DNA of 64,000 bases from Natrinema versiforme. GTDB lineage: Archaea; Halobacteriota; Halobacteria; Halobacteriales; Natrialbaceae. Below the pieces are notes generated by a model that was not told the DNA's origin, searched no databases, and worked only from the letters and a program-made list of their open reading frames with translations. The position numbers and the translations under genes are program-made. Where the stretch lies: contig NZ_CP040331.1 of the NCBI RefSeq assembly GCF_005576615.1, positions 310,001 through 374,000 on the forward strand, given 5' to 3'. Positions 35,639 to 44,952 of this stretch are shown here, piece by piece. Each line of letters begins with the position of its first letter. Within the stretch, counting starts at the first letter, position 1.

Positions 35639-35912
35639 CGACGATTGGGAGTGGGCATTTTCGTCTCGAGCAGAAAACCAACTTGCGCAGTTACCTACAG
35701 AAACACAGGACCGAATCATCACGAAACTCGATGATGTCGTGTCCTCAGAGTGGCGCGAGCCAGCTGACTTCCTTGAGCCATTGACTAATTCGCCGTACAA
35801 GAAGTTACGAGTTGGGACCTATCGACTGGGGTGTCGGCTTCGATCGGAAGAACGCATCGTACGCGTGGAGAGCGTTCGGAAGCGAGACGGAGCATATTCA
35901 GCGGATGATTGA
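35619..35912 (+). CDS. RelE/ParE-superfamily toxin
   Basis: 97 aa with the RelE fold pattern: FSSRAENQLAQLPTETQDRI helices and LRVGTYRLGCRLRSEERIVR strands, ending in a basic VRKRDGAYS. ParE-type members block gyrase, RelE-type cleave mRNA; the sequence does not decide. Paired with the RHH antitoxin, typical plasmid stabilising unit. Confidence 0.82.
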   Translation: MGPTTNDDDWEWAFSSRAENQLAQLPTETQDRIITKLDDVVSSEWREPADFLEPLTNSPYKKLRVGTYRLGCRLRSEERIVRVESVRKRDGAYSADD

Positions 35913-36154
35913 TAAGTTGTTGAGACTCATAGTGTGGAGAGTTCAACGATAATACCTGAATGAAACGTTCTAATGGCTACTATAGTCCTCGCTTCTTGGA
36001 TCGATAGCTGAGTTGGGCACTCGTAGTATGGAGTGGCAGCCTCTCGAAACACACTCGTTACTGGCATATTCAGGAATTGCCAGTCAACTCAAATCGACGA
36101 CGTCAGACGAGGACACACTAATGACGCTGCCGCTCGAGTACACACCTATAACCC

Positions 36155-36385
36155 ATGACAACTGATCGTTGCAGCCCCCATATCGACCATACTGAGGAGT
36201 TCGCCACTACTATCGGGCTCTACGTGCTCGGTGAAATCTCCCTAGGGAAGGCTGCAGAGCGAGCTGGTATCACCCGCTGGGAGATGACAGAGATTCTCAC
36301 TGCAGCCGGTGTTGAGATTCGACTTGGCCCACAGACTATGGACGATCTCAAGGACGAGCTCGAGACAGCGCTCGACATCGAATGA
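36155..36385 (+). CDS. UPF0175-family antitoxin-like protein
   Basis: 76 aa; LYVLGEISLGKAAERAGITR is the signature helix-turn-helix of UPF0175 proteins, which usually precede a PIN-like toxin. No toxin gene follows here, so it is an orphan. A 45-codon frame from 36028 overlaps its start but has no support. Confidence 0.7.
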   Translation: MTTDRCSPHIDHTEEFATTIGLYVLGEISLGKAAERAGITRWEMTEILTAAGVEIRLGPQTMDDLKDELETALDIE

Positions 36386-36510
36386 GCGAGTCGTCCGCTG
36401 TGGTTTTGTCAAGATCTGAGACTCGCTTCTCACGTACATGCTATCCCTGAATCACGTTTTCTTTCACCAGTTCTCGGAACGCTTATAGCTCTATACTCAA
36501 TAATTTCGAT

Positions 36511-36804
36511 ATGTACGATTTGACTGCCTTTCAGCGTGATGTCCTGTATGTAATCGCCGGCCAAGACGAGCCCCACGGGCTTGCGATCAAAGACGAACTC
36601 GAGAATTACTACGAAACGGAGATCCATCACGGTCGGCTGTATCCCAATCTCGACGAGGTCGTCGACAAGGGTCTCGTCGAGAAAGGCCAACTCGACAAGC
36701 GAACGAACTACTACACGATCACTGCCCGCGGCCAGCGTGAGCTCGAGGCCCGGCGCGAGTGGGAAGACCAGTACGTCGATGGATTTGACGCGAGCGACGA
36801 GTAG
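36511..36804 (+). CDS. PadR-family regulator, second copy
   Basis: 97 aa, close paralogue of the gene at 2232 over its whole length (MYDLTAFQRDVLYVIAGQDE; HGRLYPNLDEVVDKG). CTTATAG at 36482-36488 is 27 bases before the ATG. It is monocistronic between an orphan antitoxin and a MazF module. The two paralogues could bind the same operators. Confidence 0.85.
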   Translation: MYDLTAFQRDVLYVIAGQDEPHGLAIKDELENYYETEIHHGRLYPNLDEVVDKGLVEKGQLDKRTNYYTITARGQRELEARREWEDQYVDGFDASDE

Positions 36805-37004
36805 CTAGTTCAGCCGACTATCGGAGGATGATCCCTTCCTCGTTCGAATACGCCGTTTCCTCGGGTGCCGCGCCTGGTCGAATCGAACAGATTCTCCCGT
36901 CTCGAGTCTCGTTGTGACGTGTAGTTGATATGGAGTGTTTCTCCTCGCTATCGCTGTAACAAACATCCCAAACAGATATGGATCAACGGCACCAACATCA
37001 ATCT

Positions 37005-37364
37005 ATGTCGAGCGGCACCATCGATATCGACGAGTTCGAGAACGCCGACGACGACGAATTCGAGGGCCGAAATAACACCGAGCAAATCGTGCTGTTCCTG
37101 GACGAGAACGACGACCGAGCGTGGAAGGCGGCGACGATCGCTGAACAACTTGAGCTGGATACAGACGCTGTCAGTGCGATTCTCTCGCGACTGAAGGAAC
37201 GAGGTCTTGTGCGGCACAAGCGCCCGTACTGGGCGATCACAGACAACGAGGAACGGCTCCGAACCGCCTACCGACTTCACCAGCACCACCAGACTGCAGA
37301 CGAACAGTACGGCGAAGAGCATCTCGAGGAGTTGAAAACTGACGAGATGGAGGAAGTACGGTGA
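37005..37364 (+). CDS. Winged-helix antitoxin for MazF-like toxin
   Basis: 119 aa from ATG 37005 (an ATG at 36978 is possible). An acidic start, then a MarR-like winged helix: WKAATIAEQLELDTDAVSAI and LSRLKERGLVRHKRPYWAIT, and a His/Glu-rich tail. Its stop overlaps the toxin GTG. It likely binds its own promoter and sequesters the toxin. Confidence 0.75.
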   Translation: MSSGTIDIDEFENADDDEFEGRNNTEQIVLFLDENDDRAWKAATIAEQLELDTDAVSAILSRLKERGLVRHKRPYWAITDNEERLRTAYRLHQHHQTADEQYGEEHLEELKTDEMEEVR

Positions 37365-37702
37365 CGGCGTTCGATGAACTGAAACGCGGCGACATCATCT
37401 GGGGGACCGATCCGCTCTCGGACAAAGGACGTCCAATGCTCGTTCTGGGAACACCTCAGTTCCCAAACCACGGTGTACAGCTCATCACCGTCCTAATCTC
37501 CACAAAGGCGTATCATGAAGAATCACTCACGCTCCGCGACGACGACTACGAGGGCGATCCACTCGGAGAACAGAGTCACGTACTTCCGTGGTCGCTTGCG
37601 ACCCTCAACAGTGCCGCAGAGGTCGAACTTCATATGACGTCTCTTATCGAGGAACGCACTGAAGACATTGCGACACAATCGATCGGCTACATCTCCTCCT
37701 AA
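37361..37702 (+). CDS. mazF: MazF/PemK-family endoribonuclease toxin
   Basis: 113 aa. Begins FDELKRGDIIWGTDPLSDKG RP, with the MazF/PemK core (RGDI, KGRPMLVL, and T..VLI.) and a late ATLNSAAEVEL strand. Such toxins cut mRNA at short sequences. Arranged antitoxin first with GTGA overlap; start codon GTG. Confidence 0.8.
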   Translation: MTAFDELKRGDIIWGTDPLSDKGRPMLVLGTPQFPNHGVQLITVLISTKAYHEESLTLRDDDYEGDPLGEQSHVLPWSLATLNSAAEVELHMTSLIEERTEDIATQSIGYISS

Positions 37703-38409
37703 GGGAACTTGCTGCCATCAACAATCGTACCGGAACCACATGAACTGCTCTACCAAGGGCTGGGAAACGCCCCGCAGCAAGTACAAGCGGTTTATCAAGA
37801 CCCGTGCGTCGCTACTAGACTCTCGATATTAACAGATTTCCGGCTGACGAGTTCCCGTGGGAGCAGAGCTTTCCCGGTGATCAAGATGGCCTCGCCCTCT
37901 CTGAGTCCGCTAGGCATCGGTTGTGTGACCGAGCGTCGAATCCGGATAGACGGTGTTTCCCAACGGCCCGCCCCGCTCGCCGCTGCCGCCTGCCGGTGAG
38001 CAAAGCTCACCGATGTCTCGTTCGCTTCGCTCACGAGACCTCCGCGTCGCTCGCGACCGACCATTCCGGGCTGCCTGCCTGCAGTCGCGGGCGGGCTGCC
38101 GGGCTAAAATGCATGTGCCCTCGGCGCCAGCACCAAGCGCGCTTTCGGTTGCGTCTCTCTCGCTCCTGACGTCGCTCGCTCGACGGACGCGAAACCGGCT
38201 TGTGTGCTGGCCGCTCGCTCCGGGCGGACGGCGCGCGGTACTGGTTGGGACACCTCAGTCAGGCGCGCTCTCGCTCGCGCCCAGTTGGGCGCTCGCGAAG
38301 GCGCGAGCGAGAGCGCGCAGATGGGTCTGTCGGTCGTTATCGTCGGAAAACCGCGATGTAGGGATCGCGGTGGCAGGCGCGTGAGCGCCTTCGGAGTGTA
38401 CTGACTCCA
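37703..38409. other. GC-rich non-coding region with hairpins
   Basis: No supported gene in 706 bases. It is rich in GCTCGC-type runs common in haloarchaeal gaps. CGGTGAGC-AAA-GCTCACCG (37994-38012) and the large inverted repeat at 38263 stand out. Long open frames on both strands here, such as one overlapping the OB-fold gene on the minus strand, are by-products of high GC. Confidence 0.5.
38263..38318. repeat. 19-bp perfect inverted repeat
   Basis: Arms GCGCGCTCTCGCTCGCGCC (38263-38281) and its exact complement (38300-38318) enclose an 18-base loop. The 38319 boundary shows no further match. Located 91 bases before the OB-fold gene; no T-run follows, so it is not an ordinary terminator. Confidence 0.7.
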
Positions 38410-39306
38410 ATGTATAGTAACAACTCGAGTAGCAAGGTCGTTACGGTCGATGAACAGGCGCTCAAACAGGCGGACGAGCAGGAAGTCGATGACGATAGCT
38501 TTCCGGTCGTCGACGAGATACCGGCATTCGAGGCAACGGTCGAGCAAGAGGTCCAAGCAAAGGTGGATGCGAACCACCCGGACGGGATCGTCGATACAAA
38601 CGACGACCGGATTCACGGTGTCACCCTCGAACAGGAAGAGCGGATTCAAGCCAGAGAAGCGGAACTCGAGCGGATCAGTGCACAGGCCGAGTTCGGACAA
38701 CAGCAGGGACGAGCAAAGCGGGCGCGAGACATCGCTGCACGACGAAGTGCAGAGCGACGTGAGCGATTTCAGAAGCGGGCAGGGAGTGTGGATCCGAGAG
38801 CGGATCCAGAGCGGCCGGATCCCCGGACGGACCTCACACGATCGCAACTGGCGGCCGTGAACGAGCAGTCGATACGGTTGGCCGAAAAGATCGATGGCTG
38901 GTCTCGAGCGGCGATCAGTCGACGGCTGGCCGAGGCGGTCGTCGACGGACAGGATCTTCCGAGTACGGTCGTCAGCGTGTTCGAGGAGTTGCAGACAGCG
39001 CCAGGACAGATCGTACCGATCGGGACACTCGAGGATGTGAGCCGACAGAAGGTGAGCATCGAGGGGCGTGTCGAGACACTCTGGGATCCATCGCATCCAA
39101 GCATCGCTCAAGTCGGACTCATCGCAGACGACAGTGGCCAGACTCGAGTGACGATCTGGGAGAAATCAGGCGCGCCGTGGATTAAGGAAGGCGAACAAGT
39201 ACGCATTCATGGGGCTGCACGGAACTGGTACGAGGGACGTGTCTCACTGGCCGTCACCGGCTGGAGCACGATTCAGTTCCCTGAACGCGGTCGATGGTGG
39301 GAGTAA
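38410..39306 (+). CDS. OB-fold single-stranded-DNA-binding (RPA-like) protein
   Basis: 298 aa. Acidic N-terminus, helical middle (ERRERFQKRAGSVDPRADP around 115-135), then a C-terminal OB fold (about 205-290): VSIEGRVETLWDPSHPSIAQ, VTIWEKSG, and VRIHGAARNWYEGRVSLAVT. It resembles RPA-type proteins used in plasmid replication. TGACTAACGCGGCCTTCTTTTTT after the stop could terminate transcription. Confidence 0.75.
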   Translation: MYSNNSSSKVVTVDEQALKQADEQEVDDDSFPVVDEIPAFEATVEQEVQAKVDANHPDGIVDTNDDRIHGVTLEQEERIQAREAELERISAQAEFGQQQGRAKRARDIAARRSAERRERFQKRAGSVDPRADPERPDPRTDLTRSQLAAVNEQSIRLAEKIDGWSRAAISRRLAEAVVDGQDLPSTVVSVFEELQTAPGQIVPIGTLEDVSRQKVSIEGRVETLWDPSHPSIAQVGLIADDSGQTRVTIWEKSGAPWIKEGEQVRIHGAARNWYEGRVSLAVTGWSTIQFPERGRWWE

Positions 39307-39668
39307 CTGACTAACGCGGCCTTCTTTTTTGCTACGTGCCAGACCGACCCAGACCCCACCTCCCCACCCTCCGCTCCGTGCTCGCTTGGGAAGACGAACG
39401 CAGTGAGTCTTCCCAGCTCTCGTTCGCACCGCTCACGAGACCGTCGCTGCGCGCGCAGCAACGACCTCAGAGAGGTCAGCCAAATACTATCCTAGCAGAT
39501 CATTCCGTACCATGCGGAGGAGATCAGCGACGCTCGCAGCTGGGAGACGAATAGTTACGTGCAACGGGCTCACTCGTTGCTTGAGGAACCCTGACGCCGT
39601 CGCTGCCGCCCACTGATCCAGAGTACGATCCGAGTCCCTAGCTACGGGAGAATCAAGACGATGGCTGA
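39307..39668. other. Non-coding stretch with a short hairpin
   Basis: Starts with CTTCTTTTTTG at 39322-39332, a possible T-rich terminator. TGGGAAGAC (39387-39395) pairs with GTCTTCCCA (39407-39415). No gene supported. Confidence 0.45.
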
Positions 39669-40034
39669 GAGCTCCGCACCTACATCCACAACGATTCGTA
39701 CACGCTGCAATGGAACGAGCGATCCCGTCTGGAGATTCGCATCGGCATGGATCTCAAAGACAAGTACGAGTTCAGAACGTACGAACGACTTCGGTTGCCA
39801 GTTCGGGGCAAGCCGAAGTGGCGTGGAGACGGTGGTCGACTCGAAATCTCGTACGACTCGGTCGAAGAGAGCAGATCGGATGGCACTGAGGCCGACGAGT
39901 TCATCGATCACTGTGAGACACCAGTGCCACCGACCCCACTCGAGGTAGACAGCCGAGCCCGTCGTACCTCTCAATCGAACGTTCCAGTACATCCTGGTAG
40001 GGGTTTACCAGTGTCTAGCGCGTATTTCAGATGA
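39669..40034 (+). pseudogene. Chimeric relic: TnpB fragment joined to SWIM-protein fragment
   Basis: From 39669 the frame reads ELRTYIHNDSYTLQWNERSR then LEIRIGMDLKDKYEFRTYER and GGRLEISYDSV, the WNERSRLEI and RLE(I/L)xYD pattern of haloarchaeal IS200/IS605 TnpB. At about 39860 it switches to EADEFIDHCETPVPPTPLEV, matching the SWIM protein at 46078 (DEFRDQCETPAPPTPLEAE). No start codon and no conserved end. Two unrelated coding fragments fused by recombination. Confidence 0.55.
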
Positions 40035-40055
40035 CGGATCTCGAGACGATTCATC

Positions 40056-41327
40056 ATGAGCACAAATAAACCCCACCAGAATCTGGCCATTATCGGCCAC
40101 GTCGATCACGGGAAGAGTACGCTTGTAGGACGCCTCCTCTACGAGACGGGGAGCATACCCGAGCACGTCATCGAACAGCACCGCGAGGAAGCAGAGGAGA
40201 AAGGCAAGGGTGGCTTCGAGTTCGCCTACGTCATGGACAACCTCACCGAGGAACGCGAACGCGGTGTCACCATTGATATCGCTCACCAGGAGTTCTCGAC
40301 GGATACGTACGACTTCACCATCGTCGACACGCCCGGACACCGCGACTTCGTCAAGAACATGATCACTGGGGCCTCGCAGGCCGATCACGCCGTCCTCGTC
40401 GTCGCCGCTGACGACGGCGTCGCGCCCCAGACCCAGGAGCACGTCTTCTTGGCTCGGACCCTCGGGATCGACGAACTCATCGTGGGCATCAACAAGATGG
40501 ATATCCCCGATTACGAGGAGTCGACCTACAACGAAGTTGTCGAGGAAGTCAAGCAGTTACTCAAGCAGGTCCAGTTCAATACCGACGACGCATCGTTCAT
40601 TCCAGTTTCGGCCTTCGAGGGAGACAATGTTTCCGAGCACTCCGACAACACGCCCTGGTACGACGGTGAAACCCTGCTTGAGGCGCTAAACGATCTTCCC
40701 GAACCGAAGCCGCCAACGGACGCACCGCTGCGACTTCCGATCCAGGACGTCTACACGATTTCGGGTATTGGTACCGTCCCCGTCGGACGTATCGAGACCG
40801 GCCTCCTCAACACCGGCGACAACGTCTCCTTCCAGCCCAGCGATGTAGGCGGCGAGGTCAAGACAATTGAGATGCACCACGAAGAGGTGCCCAAGGCAGA
40901 ACCCGGTGACAACGTCGGATTCAACGTCCGCGGCATCGGCAAGGACGACATCCGACGCGGTGACGTCTGTGGCCCCGCCGACGATCCGCCAAGCGTTGCT
41001 GAGACGTTCCAGGCTCAGATTGTCGTCATGCAACACCCTAGCGTAATCACCGCAGGTTACACGCCAGTCTTCCACGCTCACACGGCACAGGTCGCCTGTA
41101 CGATCGAGTCGATCGACCAGAAGATCGATTCCTCGAGCGGCGAGGTCGCCGAGGAGAACCCCGACTTCATCCAGTCGGGCGACGCTGCTGTGGTCACCAT
41201 CCGACCGCAAAAGCCCCTCAGCATCGAGCCGTCCAGCGAGATCCCTGAACTCGGGAGCTTCGCCATCCGCGACATGGGTCAGACCATCGCAGCCGGCAAG
41301 GTCCTCGAAGTCCACGAGCGGACCTGA
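40056..41327 (+). CDS. tuf: Elongation factor 1-alpha
   Basis: 423 aa, full length. GTP-binding motifs: G1 GHVDHGKS (14-21), DTPGH (G3; Thr in place of the usual haloarchaeal Cys), NKMD (G4). Domains 2 and 3 follow, ending [14 protein letters not shown]. It delivers aminoacyl-tRNA to the ribosome. Here it stands alone, not next to rpsJ, amid relics, so it is probably an additional copy; it could also be the sole copy if this replicon is essential. GTATTTC at 40021-40027 could be its promoter element. Confidence 0.92.
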   Translation: MSTNKPHQNLAIIGHVDHGKSTLVGRLLYETGSIPEHVIEQHREEAEEKGKGGFEFAYVMDNLTEERERGVTIDIAHQEFSTDTYDFTIVDTPGHRDFVKNMITGASQADHAVLVVAADDGVAPQTQEHVFLARTLGIDELIVGINKMDIPDYEESTYNEVVEEVKQLLKQVQFNTDDASFIPVSAFEGDNVSEHSDNTPWYDGETLLEALNDLPEPKPPTDAPLRLPIQDVYTISGIGTVPVGRIETGLLNTGDNVSFQPSDVGGEVKTIEMHHEEVPKAEPGDNVGFNVRGIGKDDIRRGDVCGPADDPPSVAETFQAQIVVMQHPSVITAGYTPVFHAHTAQVACTIESIDQKIDSSSGEVAEENPDFIQSGDAAVVTIRPQKPLSIEPSSEIPELGSFAIRDMGQTIAAGKVLEVHERT

Positions 41328-41590
41328 CAACCTGTTGGAACCCGACATAGTTCGTGACAGCGCCCGTCTCGTCTTGGACCGGCGCGATGGAGACGCGGTT
41401 CCAGAACTGGCTGCCGTCCCGTCGGTAGTTCCGCAATTCGACGGTGACCGGTTGCGCTTCATCGATCGCCGTTCGCATTGCCTCGACCGGCTCCGAATCG
41501 GTGGCCTCGCCCTGACGGAATCGACAGATCCGGCCGACGATCTCTGCCTCGTCGTAGCCGGTGAGCCGCTCGGTACCGGTGCCGGAACGA
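41328..41590 (-). pseudogene. PAS-domain fragment
   Basis: Minus-strand frame with GYDEAEIVGRICRFRQGEAT, EPVTVELRNYRRDGSQFWNR-like and VGFQQV: a haloarchaeal PAS domain (LOV-like GRxCRFxQG and NYRRDGxxFWNR) without start or downstream domains. It ends against the tuf stop. Residual of a sensor kinase or Bat-type protein. Confidence 0.7.
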
Positions 41591-41954
41591 TGCTCCACGT
41601 CTAGCACAGGAAAGGGGACAAGTTCCGCGAGACACCAGCTCCGCGAGGACGTTCCCGTGAAAATTGTCAGCGACCGCTGTGACGTGTCCTCCAAATAGGA
41701 CGCCCTCATACTCGAGCAGTGCCGGGAGATCGCTGAGAGCTGTCGACACGAGCGGTGACCGTCGAGGCAATACCGAGATCGGCACCGAGACTGAGTGAGA
41801 ACTTCCTCTCAGCACTGGCTGCGGGATCTGCGTAAGTGTCGCGCGAAGAGATCCGGTGTCTCGAGAAACACCAGTCTCTGACCGGTGTTAGAGTGGTGTT
41901 TATCACCCCAGAAGCGGCGAAGGGGCTGATCAGTTGTCCTCTTCGGAGTTATCG

Positions 41955-42878
41955 ATGGCAACGAGAGACATCTACACGACTGCGTTTGACGAAGACGTCC
42001 AGACGACTGCAACTGACTGCCCGGACTGTGGCGGCAGCGTTCGAACAACTAATTGCGAGACGATCTGTGAGGACTGTGGACGCATCCTCGAGGAGACCCA
42101 GATAGACCGAGGACCAAACTGGGGTCGAAGTGACGAGCAAGGATCCAATAGACGAACCGGCGCACCGCTGACACCCACACGCCACGATCGCGGCCTCTCC
42201 ACTGAAATCGGATACAAGCGAGACGCGAACGGAAACACCCTCTCGAGTAGGAAGCGCCGACACCTGAACCGACTGCGTCGCGAACAGTCCCGTGCTCGGT
42301 GGCAGTCAAAAGCCGAACGGAACCTCGCCTACGGTCTCAGTGAAATTCGGCGGATCGTCGCGAGTCTCGGCCTCGCACAGAGTATCCGGAATCAGGCGTG
42401 TTCGCTGTTCCGAACGGCACAGTCCGAACAGCTCTGTCGCGGACGATCGCTCGAGGCGGTGGCTGCAGCCAGTGTCTACGCCACGTCTCGGTGTAACGGA
42501 CTCGGACGATCACGGGCCGAAGTCACAGCCTGTGCACGCTGTGATCAGCAGAGACTCACCACTGCCTACAACGCGATGAACGTCGAACTCGAGCTACCGA
42601 CACAGCCGATTGCAGCAACGGATCGGATTCCGAGGCTTGCGACAGAACTCGAGGTTCCAGATCATGTTCGTCGACGAGCACTCAAACTCGCACAGCAGGC
42701 ACGCGAACGCGGACTGACGATCGGCTGCCGGCCGAGTGGCGTCGCAGCGGGCTGTCTCTATCTCGCTGCCCAGCGCGTCGGCTTGTGTCTCTCGCAACAG
42801 CGGATCGCCGGTATCGCAGGCACATCACCGAACACGCTCCGCAGTCGGCGAGACGACTTACTCGAGATCGATACCTGA
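41955..42878 (+). CDS. tfb: Transcription initiation factor B (TFB)
   Basis: 307 aa. N-terminal zinc ribbon C22-x2-C25 ... C38-x2-C41, a linker with RLRREQSRARW, then two cyclin-like repeats (about 105-195 and 205-300). Both are standard TFB length, though the second repeat carries Cys-rich ACARCDQQRLT. It recruits RNA polymerase to TATA/TBP. Extra plasmid TFBs can alter promoter choice. ATG 41955 is preferred to an upstream ATG with seven more codons. A fragment of another TFB lies at 51405. Confidence 0.9.
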   Translation: MATRDIYTTAFDEDVQTTATDCPDCGGSVRTTNCETICEDCGRILEETQIDRGPNWGRSDEQGSNRRTGAPLTPTRHDRGLSTEIGYKRDANGNTLSSRKRRHLNRLRREQSRARWQSKAERNLAYGLSEIRRIVASLGLAQSIRNQACSLFRTAQSEQLCRGRSLEAVAAASVYATSRCNGLGRSRAEVTACARCDQQRLTTAYNAMNVELELPTQPIAATDRIPRLATELEVPDHVRRRALKLAQQARERGLTIGCRPSGVAAGCLYLAAQRVGLCLSQQRIAGIAGTSPNTLRSRRDDLLEIDT

Positions 42879-42995
42879 GCCAGATACAGCAACCCAGAGG
42901 GATGCTTGCAACCAGTAGTTAGTGGCGCGGTTTCTTTATTCAGATATCTGGGTGAGTATGAATTGGGTGATTCGGTAACTACAGATGCGGAGTGA

Positions 42996-43283
42996 CTACT
43001 CGATTTCTAACTGACCACTTTTGTTGCCCTCTCCACCATCGTTCTCGTCCCATTCGAGTTCGAACTCGATACTGCGTTCAGTCATGTTGCCAGCCGGACC
43101 TTCGCGTTCAGCTTTGACCTCGAAGGTCGGCCGGGCAGGGGGGTTCAGTGTTACAGACTCGGAGCCTGCTTTCAGGTTGATGGGGTCTCCGCTTTCGAGA
43201 TTGTCCGCGACTTTCCGGAGGTACGATGCAATCTCTTCTCGACTCTGGTCTCTCTCTGATTTGAACAGGACTTCTTCAGGCAT
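42996..43283 (-). CDS. amphi-Trp domain protein
   Basis: 95 aa: MPEEVLFKSERDQSREEIAS and VADNLESGDPINLKAGSESV, then FEVKAEREGPAGN and FELEWDE, the full amphi-Trp domain pattern. Such proteins are widespread in haloarchaea with unknown role. TTTATC at 43307-43312 (minus strand) supports the start at 43283. A longer upstream frame is not homologous. Confidence 0.8.
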   Translation of the reverse strand: MPEEVLFKSERDQSREEIASYLRKVADNLESGDPINLKAGSESVTLNPPARPTFEVKAEREGPAGNMTERSIEFELEWDENDGGEGNKSGQLEIE

Positions 43284-43417
43284 ACAGGAGAACGTACACA
43301 GCCTGCACCGATAAATGCGCCCGCTGTACATAACGTGATTTTCGTGCGACATTCTGAATAAAGAAAGCGTACTACTAGCTACTGTAACGGAGCCGCTCGA
43401 GCGGTCCCTCGAGTGTG

Positions 43418-43444
43418 TTTTTCTTCCCCCGAAGGGGTGAGGGG
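43418..43444 (+). promoter_or_regulatory. GC-rich CCCCGAAGGGG element, copy 2 (ArdC leader)
   Basis: A T-run TTTTTC is followed by CCCCCGAAGGGGTGAGGGG (43426-43444), ten bases before the ArdC ATG. The G-rich right side can act as Shine-Dalgarno; the C/G arms could hide it in a hairpin. A perfect CCGCTCGAGCGG lies just before (43393-43404). Confidence 0.55.
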
Positions 43445-43453
43445 CGTTCCAAA

Positions 43454-44416
43454 ATGGAGCGTCCGTCGTCACAAACAATGACTCCGAGTGACTGTTCGCA
43501 GGTGTCCTTCAACGACTCGGACACCAGACGTGAGGAGATGCAGAGCACGATGGAAACGTGGGTCGAAGACCTCGTCGACGAGGTCGATGACGCAGTCTCG
43601 AGCGATGAGTTCCAGCGGTGGCTCGATGTACAGAGCCGCTTTCACGATTATTCACATCGAAATACGCTGCTGATCAATCGCCAGTATCCAAATGCGACCC
43701 GGGTCGCCGGCTATCGGACGTGGCAAAACGAATTCGACCGTCATGTGAAAGAAGGCGAGAGCGCAATTTGGATCTGGGCACCGATCATCGCGAAGCAGTG
43801 TCCCGAGTGTGAGAACTCACCGTCGTATCACGATCGAAGTGACTGCGAATACAACGAGACACCGCCCGAGGAGTGGTCAAAAGGACTCGTCGGCTTTCGG
43901 CCAGCGCCAGTCTTCGATATTTCGCAGACGGACGGGGAACCACTGCCCGAACTCGAGACCGAAGCGACTGGAACTGCGGATGAACTGGTGCCAGCACTTC
44001 TCGAGGTAGCCTCGTCACTCACCGTGGAGGTAGATATCGTTTCTCGAGACAACTGGCCTCACGGCGATGCCAAGGGCGTCTGTCAGTACCGATCGCCTGC
44101 AGAACGACCACTCGTCGAAGCACGTGACCGTGAGAACAGCGCCGATCTCGCTGTGACGCTCGTCCACGAGTACGCTCACGCGCTGTTACACAGTGGCATC
44201 GACGACGAGACTGAACGGTCGAAACGCGAACTCGAGGCAGAAGCAGTCGGCTACATCGTCGGCCGATACTTTGGACTCGATACGAGCGGTTCGGCATTCT
44301 ACCTCGCTGCGTGGCAGGGCGACGAGCCGGAAGCGATTTTCGACCGACTCGAGCGGATCAGTTCAACAGCGGCGGAGATTATCGACACCGTCGACGAGGT
44401 GATCCTAGATGAGTGA
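43454..44416 (+). CDS. ardC: ArdC-like antirestriction protein (ssDNA-binding plus metallopeptidase)
   Basis: 320 aa from ATG 43454. ArdC_N: FHDYSHRNTLLINRQYP, WQNEFDRHVKEGESAIWIW, then a four-Cys insertion (CPECENSPSYHDRSDC). The C-terminal peptidase has HEYAH at about 240 and a downstream Glu (EAEAVGY). ArdC protects incoming DNA from restriction, in keeping with the secretion operon. The next gene overlaps by 8 bases. Confidence 0.8.
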   Translation: MERPSSQTMTPSDCSQVSFNDSDTRREEMQSTMETWVEDLVDEVDDAVSSDEFQRWLDVQSRFHDYSHRNTLLINRQYPNATRVAGYRTWQNEFDRHVKEGESAIWIWAPIIAKQCPECENSPSYHDRSDCEYNETPPEEWSKGLVGFRPAPVFDISQTDGEPLPELETEATGTADELVPALLEVASSLTVEVDIVSRDNWPHGDAKGVCQYRSPAERPLVEARDRENSADLAVTLVHEYAHALLHSGIDDETERSKRELEAEAVGYIVGRYFGLDTSGSAFYLAAWQGDEPEAIFDRLERISSTAAEIIDTVDEVILDE

Positions 44417-44639
44417 CCGGGAACTCCTCTTCGAAATCATCGACACGCTCGAGACGGAAGGACTCGATCGTGACGAGTACCAACTCCACCGAATGATCGA
44501 TGTCGAGTCGCTCGAGCAGCTTGTGAACTCGGCTAATCCACACGCTGGGCTCGAGCTCAGGTTCTCAGTGGGTGAGTTTCGGCTCTGCGTGACGCAGTCC
44601 GATGTGCGGATTCTTACTTCAACAGAGGAAGACAGTTGA
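44409..44639 (+). CDS. HalOD1-like output-domain protein
   Basis: 76 aa: LLFEIIDTLETEGLDRDEYQ, then the HalOD1-type strand pattern ending LRFSVGEFRLCVTQSDVRIL. Such domains appear in haloarchaeal regulators. Starts ATGAGTGA inside the ArdC end, so it is coexpressed. Confidence 0.65.
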   Translation: MSDRELLFEIIDTLETEGLDRDEYQLHRMIDVESLEQLVNSANPHAGLELRFSVGEFRLCVTQSDVRILTSTEEDS

Positions 44640-44787
44640 GTGGCTTTTCCTCTTCAGCAGTGGAACGGATCGGTAGCGATCAGTGGCAGGTAATCCGCAG
44701 TCGCTATAGATGCGTATCGATCAGCGTCAGAGAACGGAATAGCCACCACTTCTATATGTTCACTTAGCCTCGTTCACTCTATCGACG

Positions 44788-44952
44788 ATGAATGATCAGG
44801 GAAGTACAGAGGAAGTATCTATCCACTGTACCGAATGCGGAGCAGTCTATCCCGCGTTTCGGCTTCCTGATGGGACATTGACGCGGGCCAGCAACAGGCC
44901 ATCTTGCCGGTGCGGAAGTGATTCATTTGTTGAATTGAAGAGTGAGGACTGA
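44788..44952 (+). CDS. Small zinc-ribbon protein, 54 aa
   Basis: MNDQGSTEEVSIHCTECGAV plus a later CRCGSD give four cysteines in a zinc-ribbon arrangement. Isolated on its strand. Function unknown. Confidence 0.5.
   Translation: MNDQGSTEEVSIHCTECGAVYPAFRLPDGTLTRASNRPSCRCGSDSFVELKSED

Noticed and set aside
36028-36165. 45-aa ORF before the UPF0175 gene
   Set aside because: No motif or promoter; overlaps the next start by chance.
38104-39111. 335-aa open frame on the minus strand
   Set aside because: Covers the non-coding hairpin region and the opposite strand of the OB-fold gene; composition is a GC by-product.
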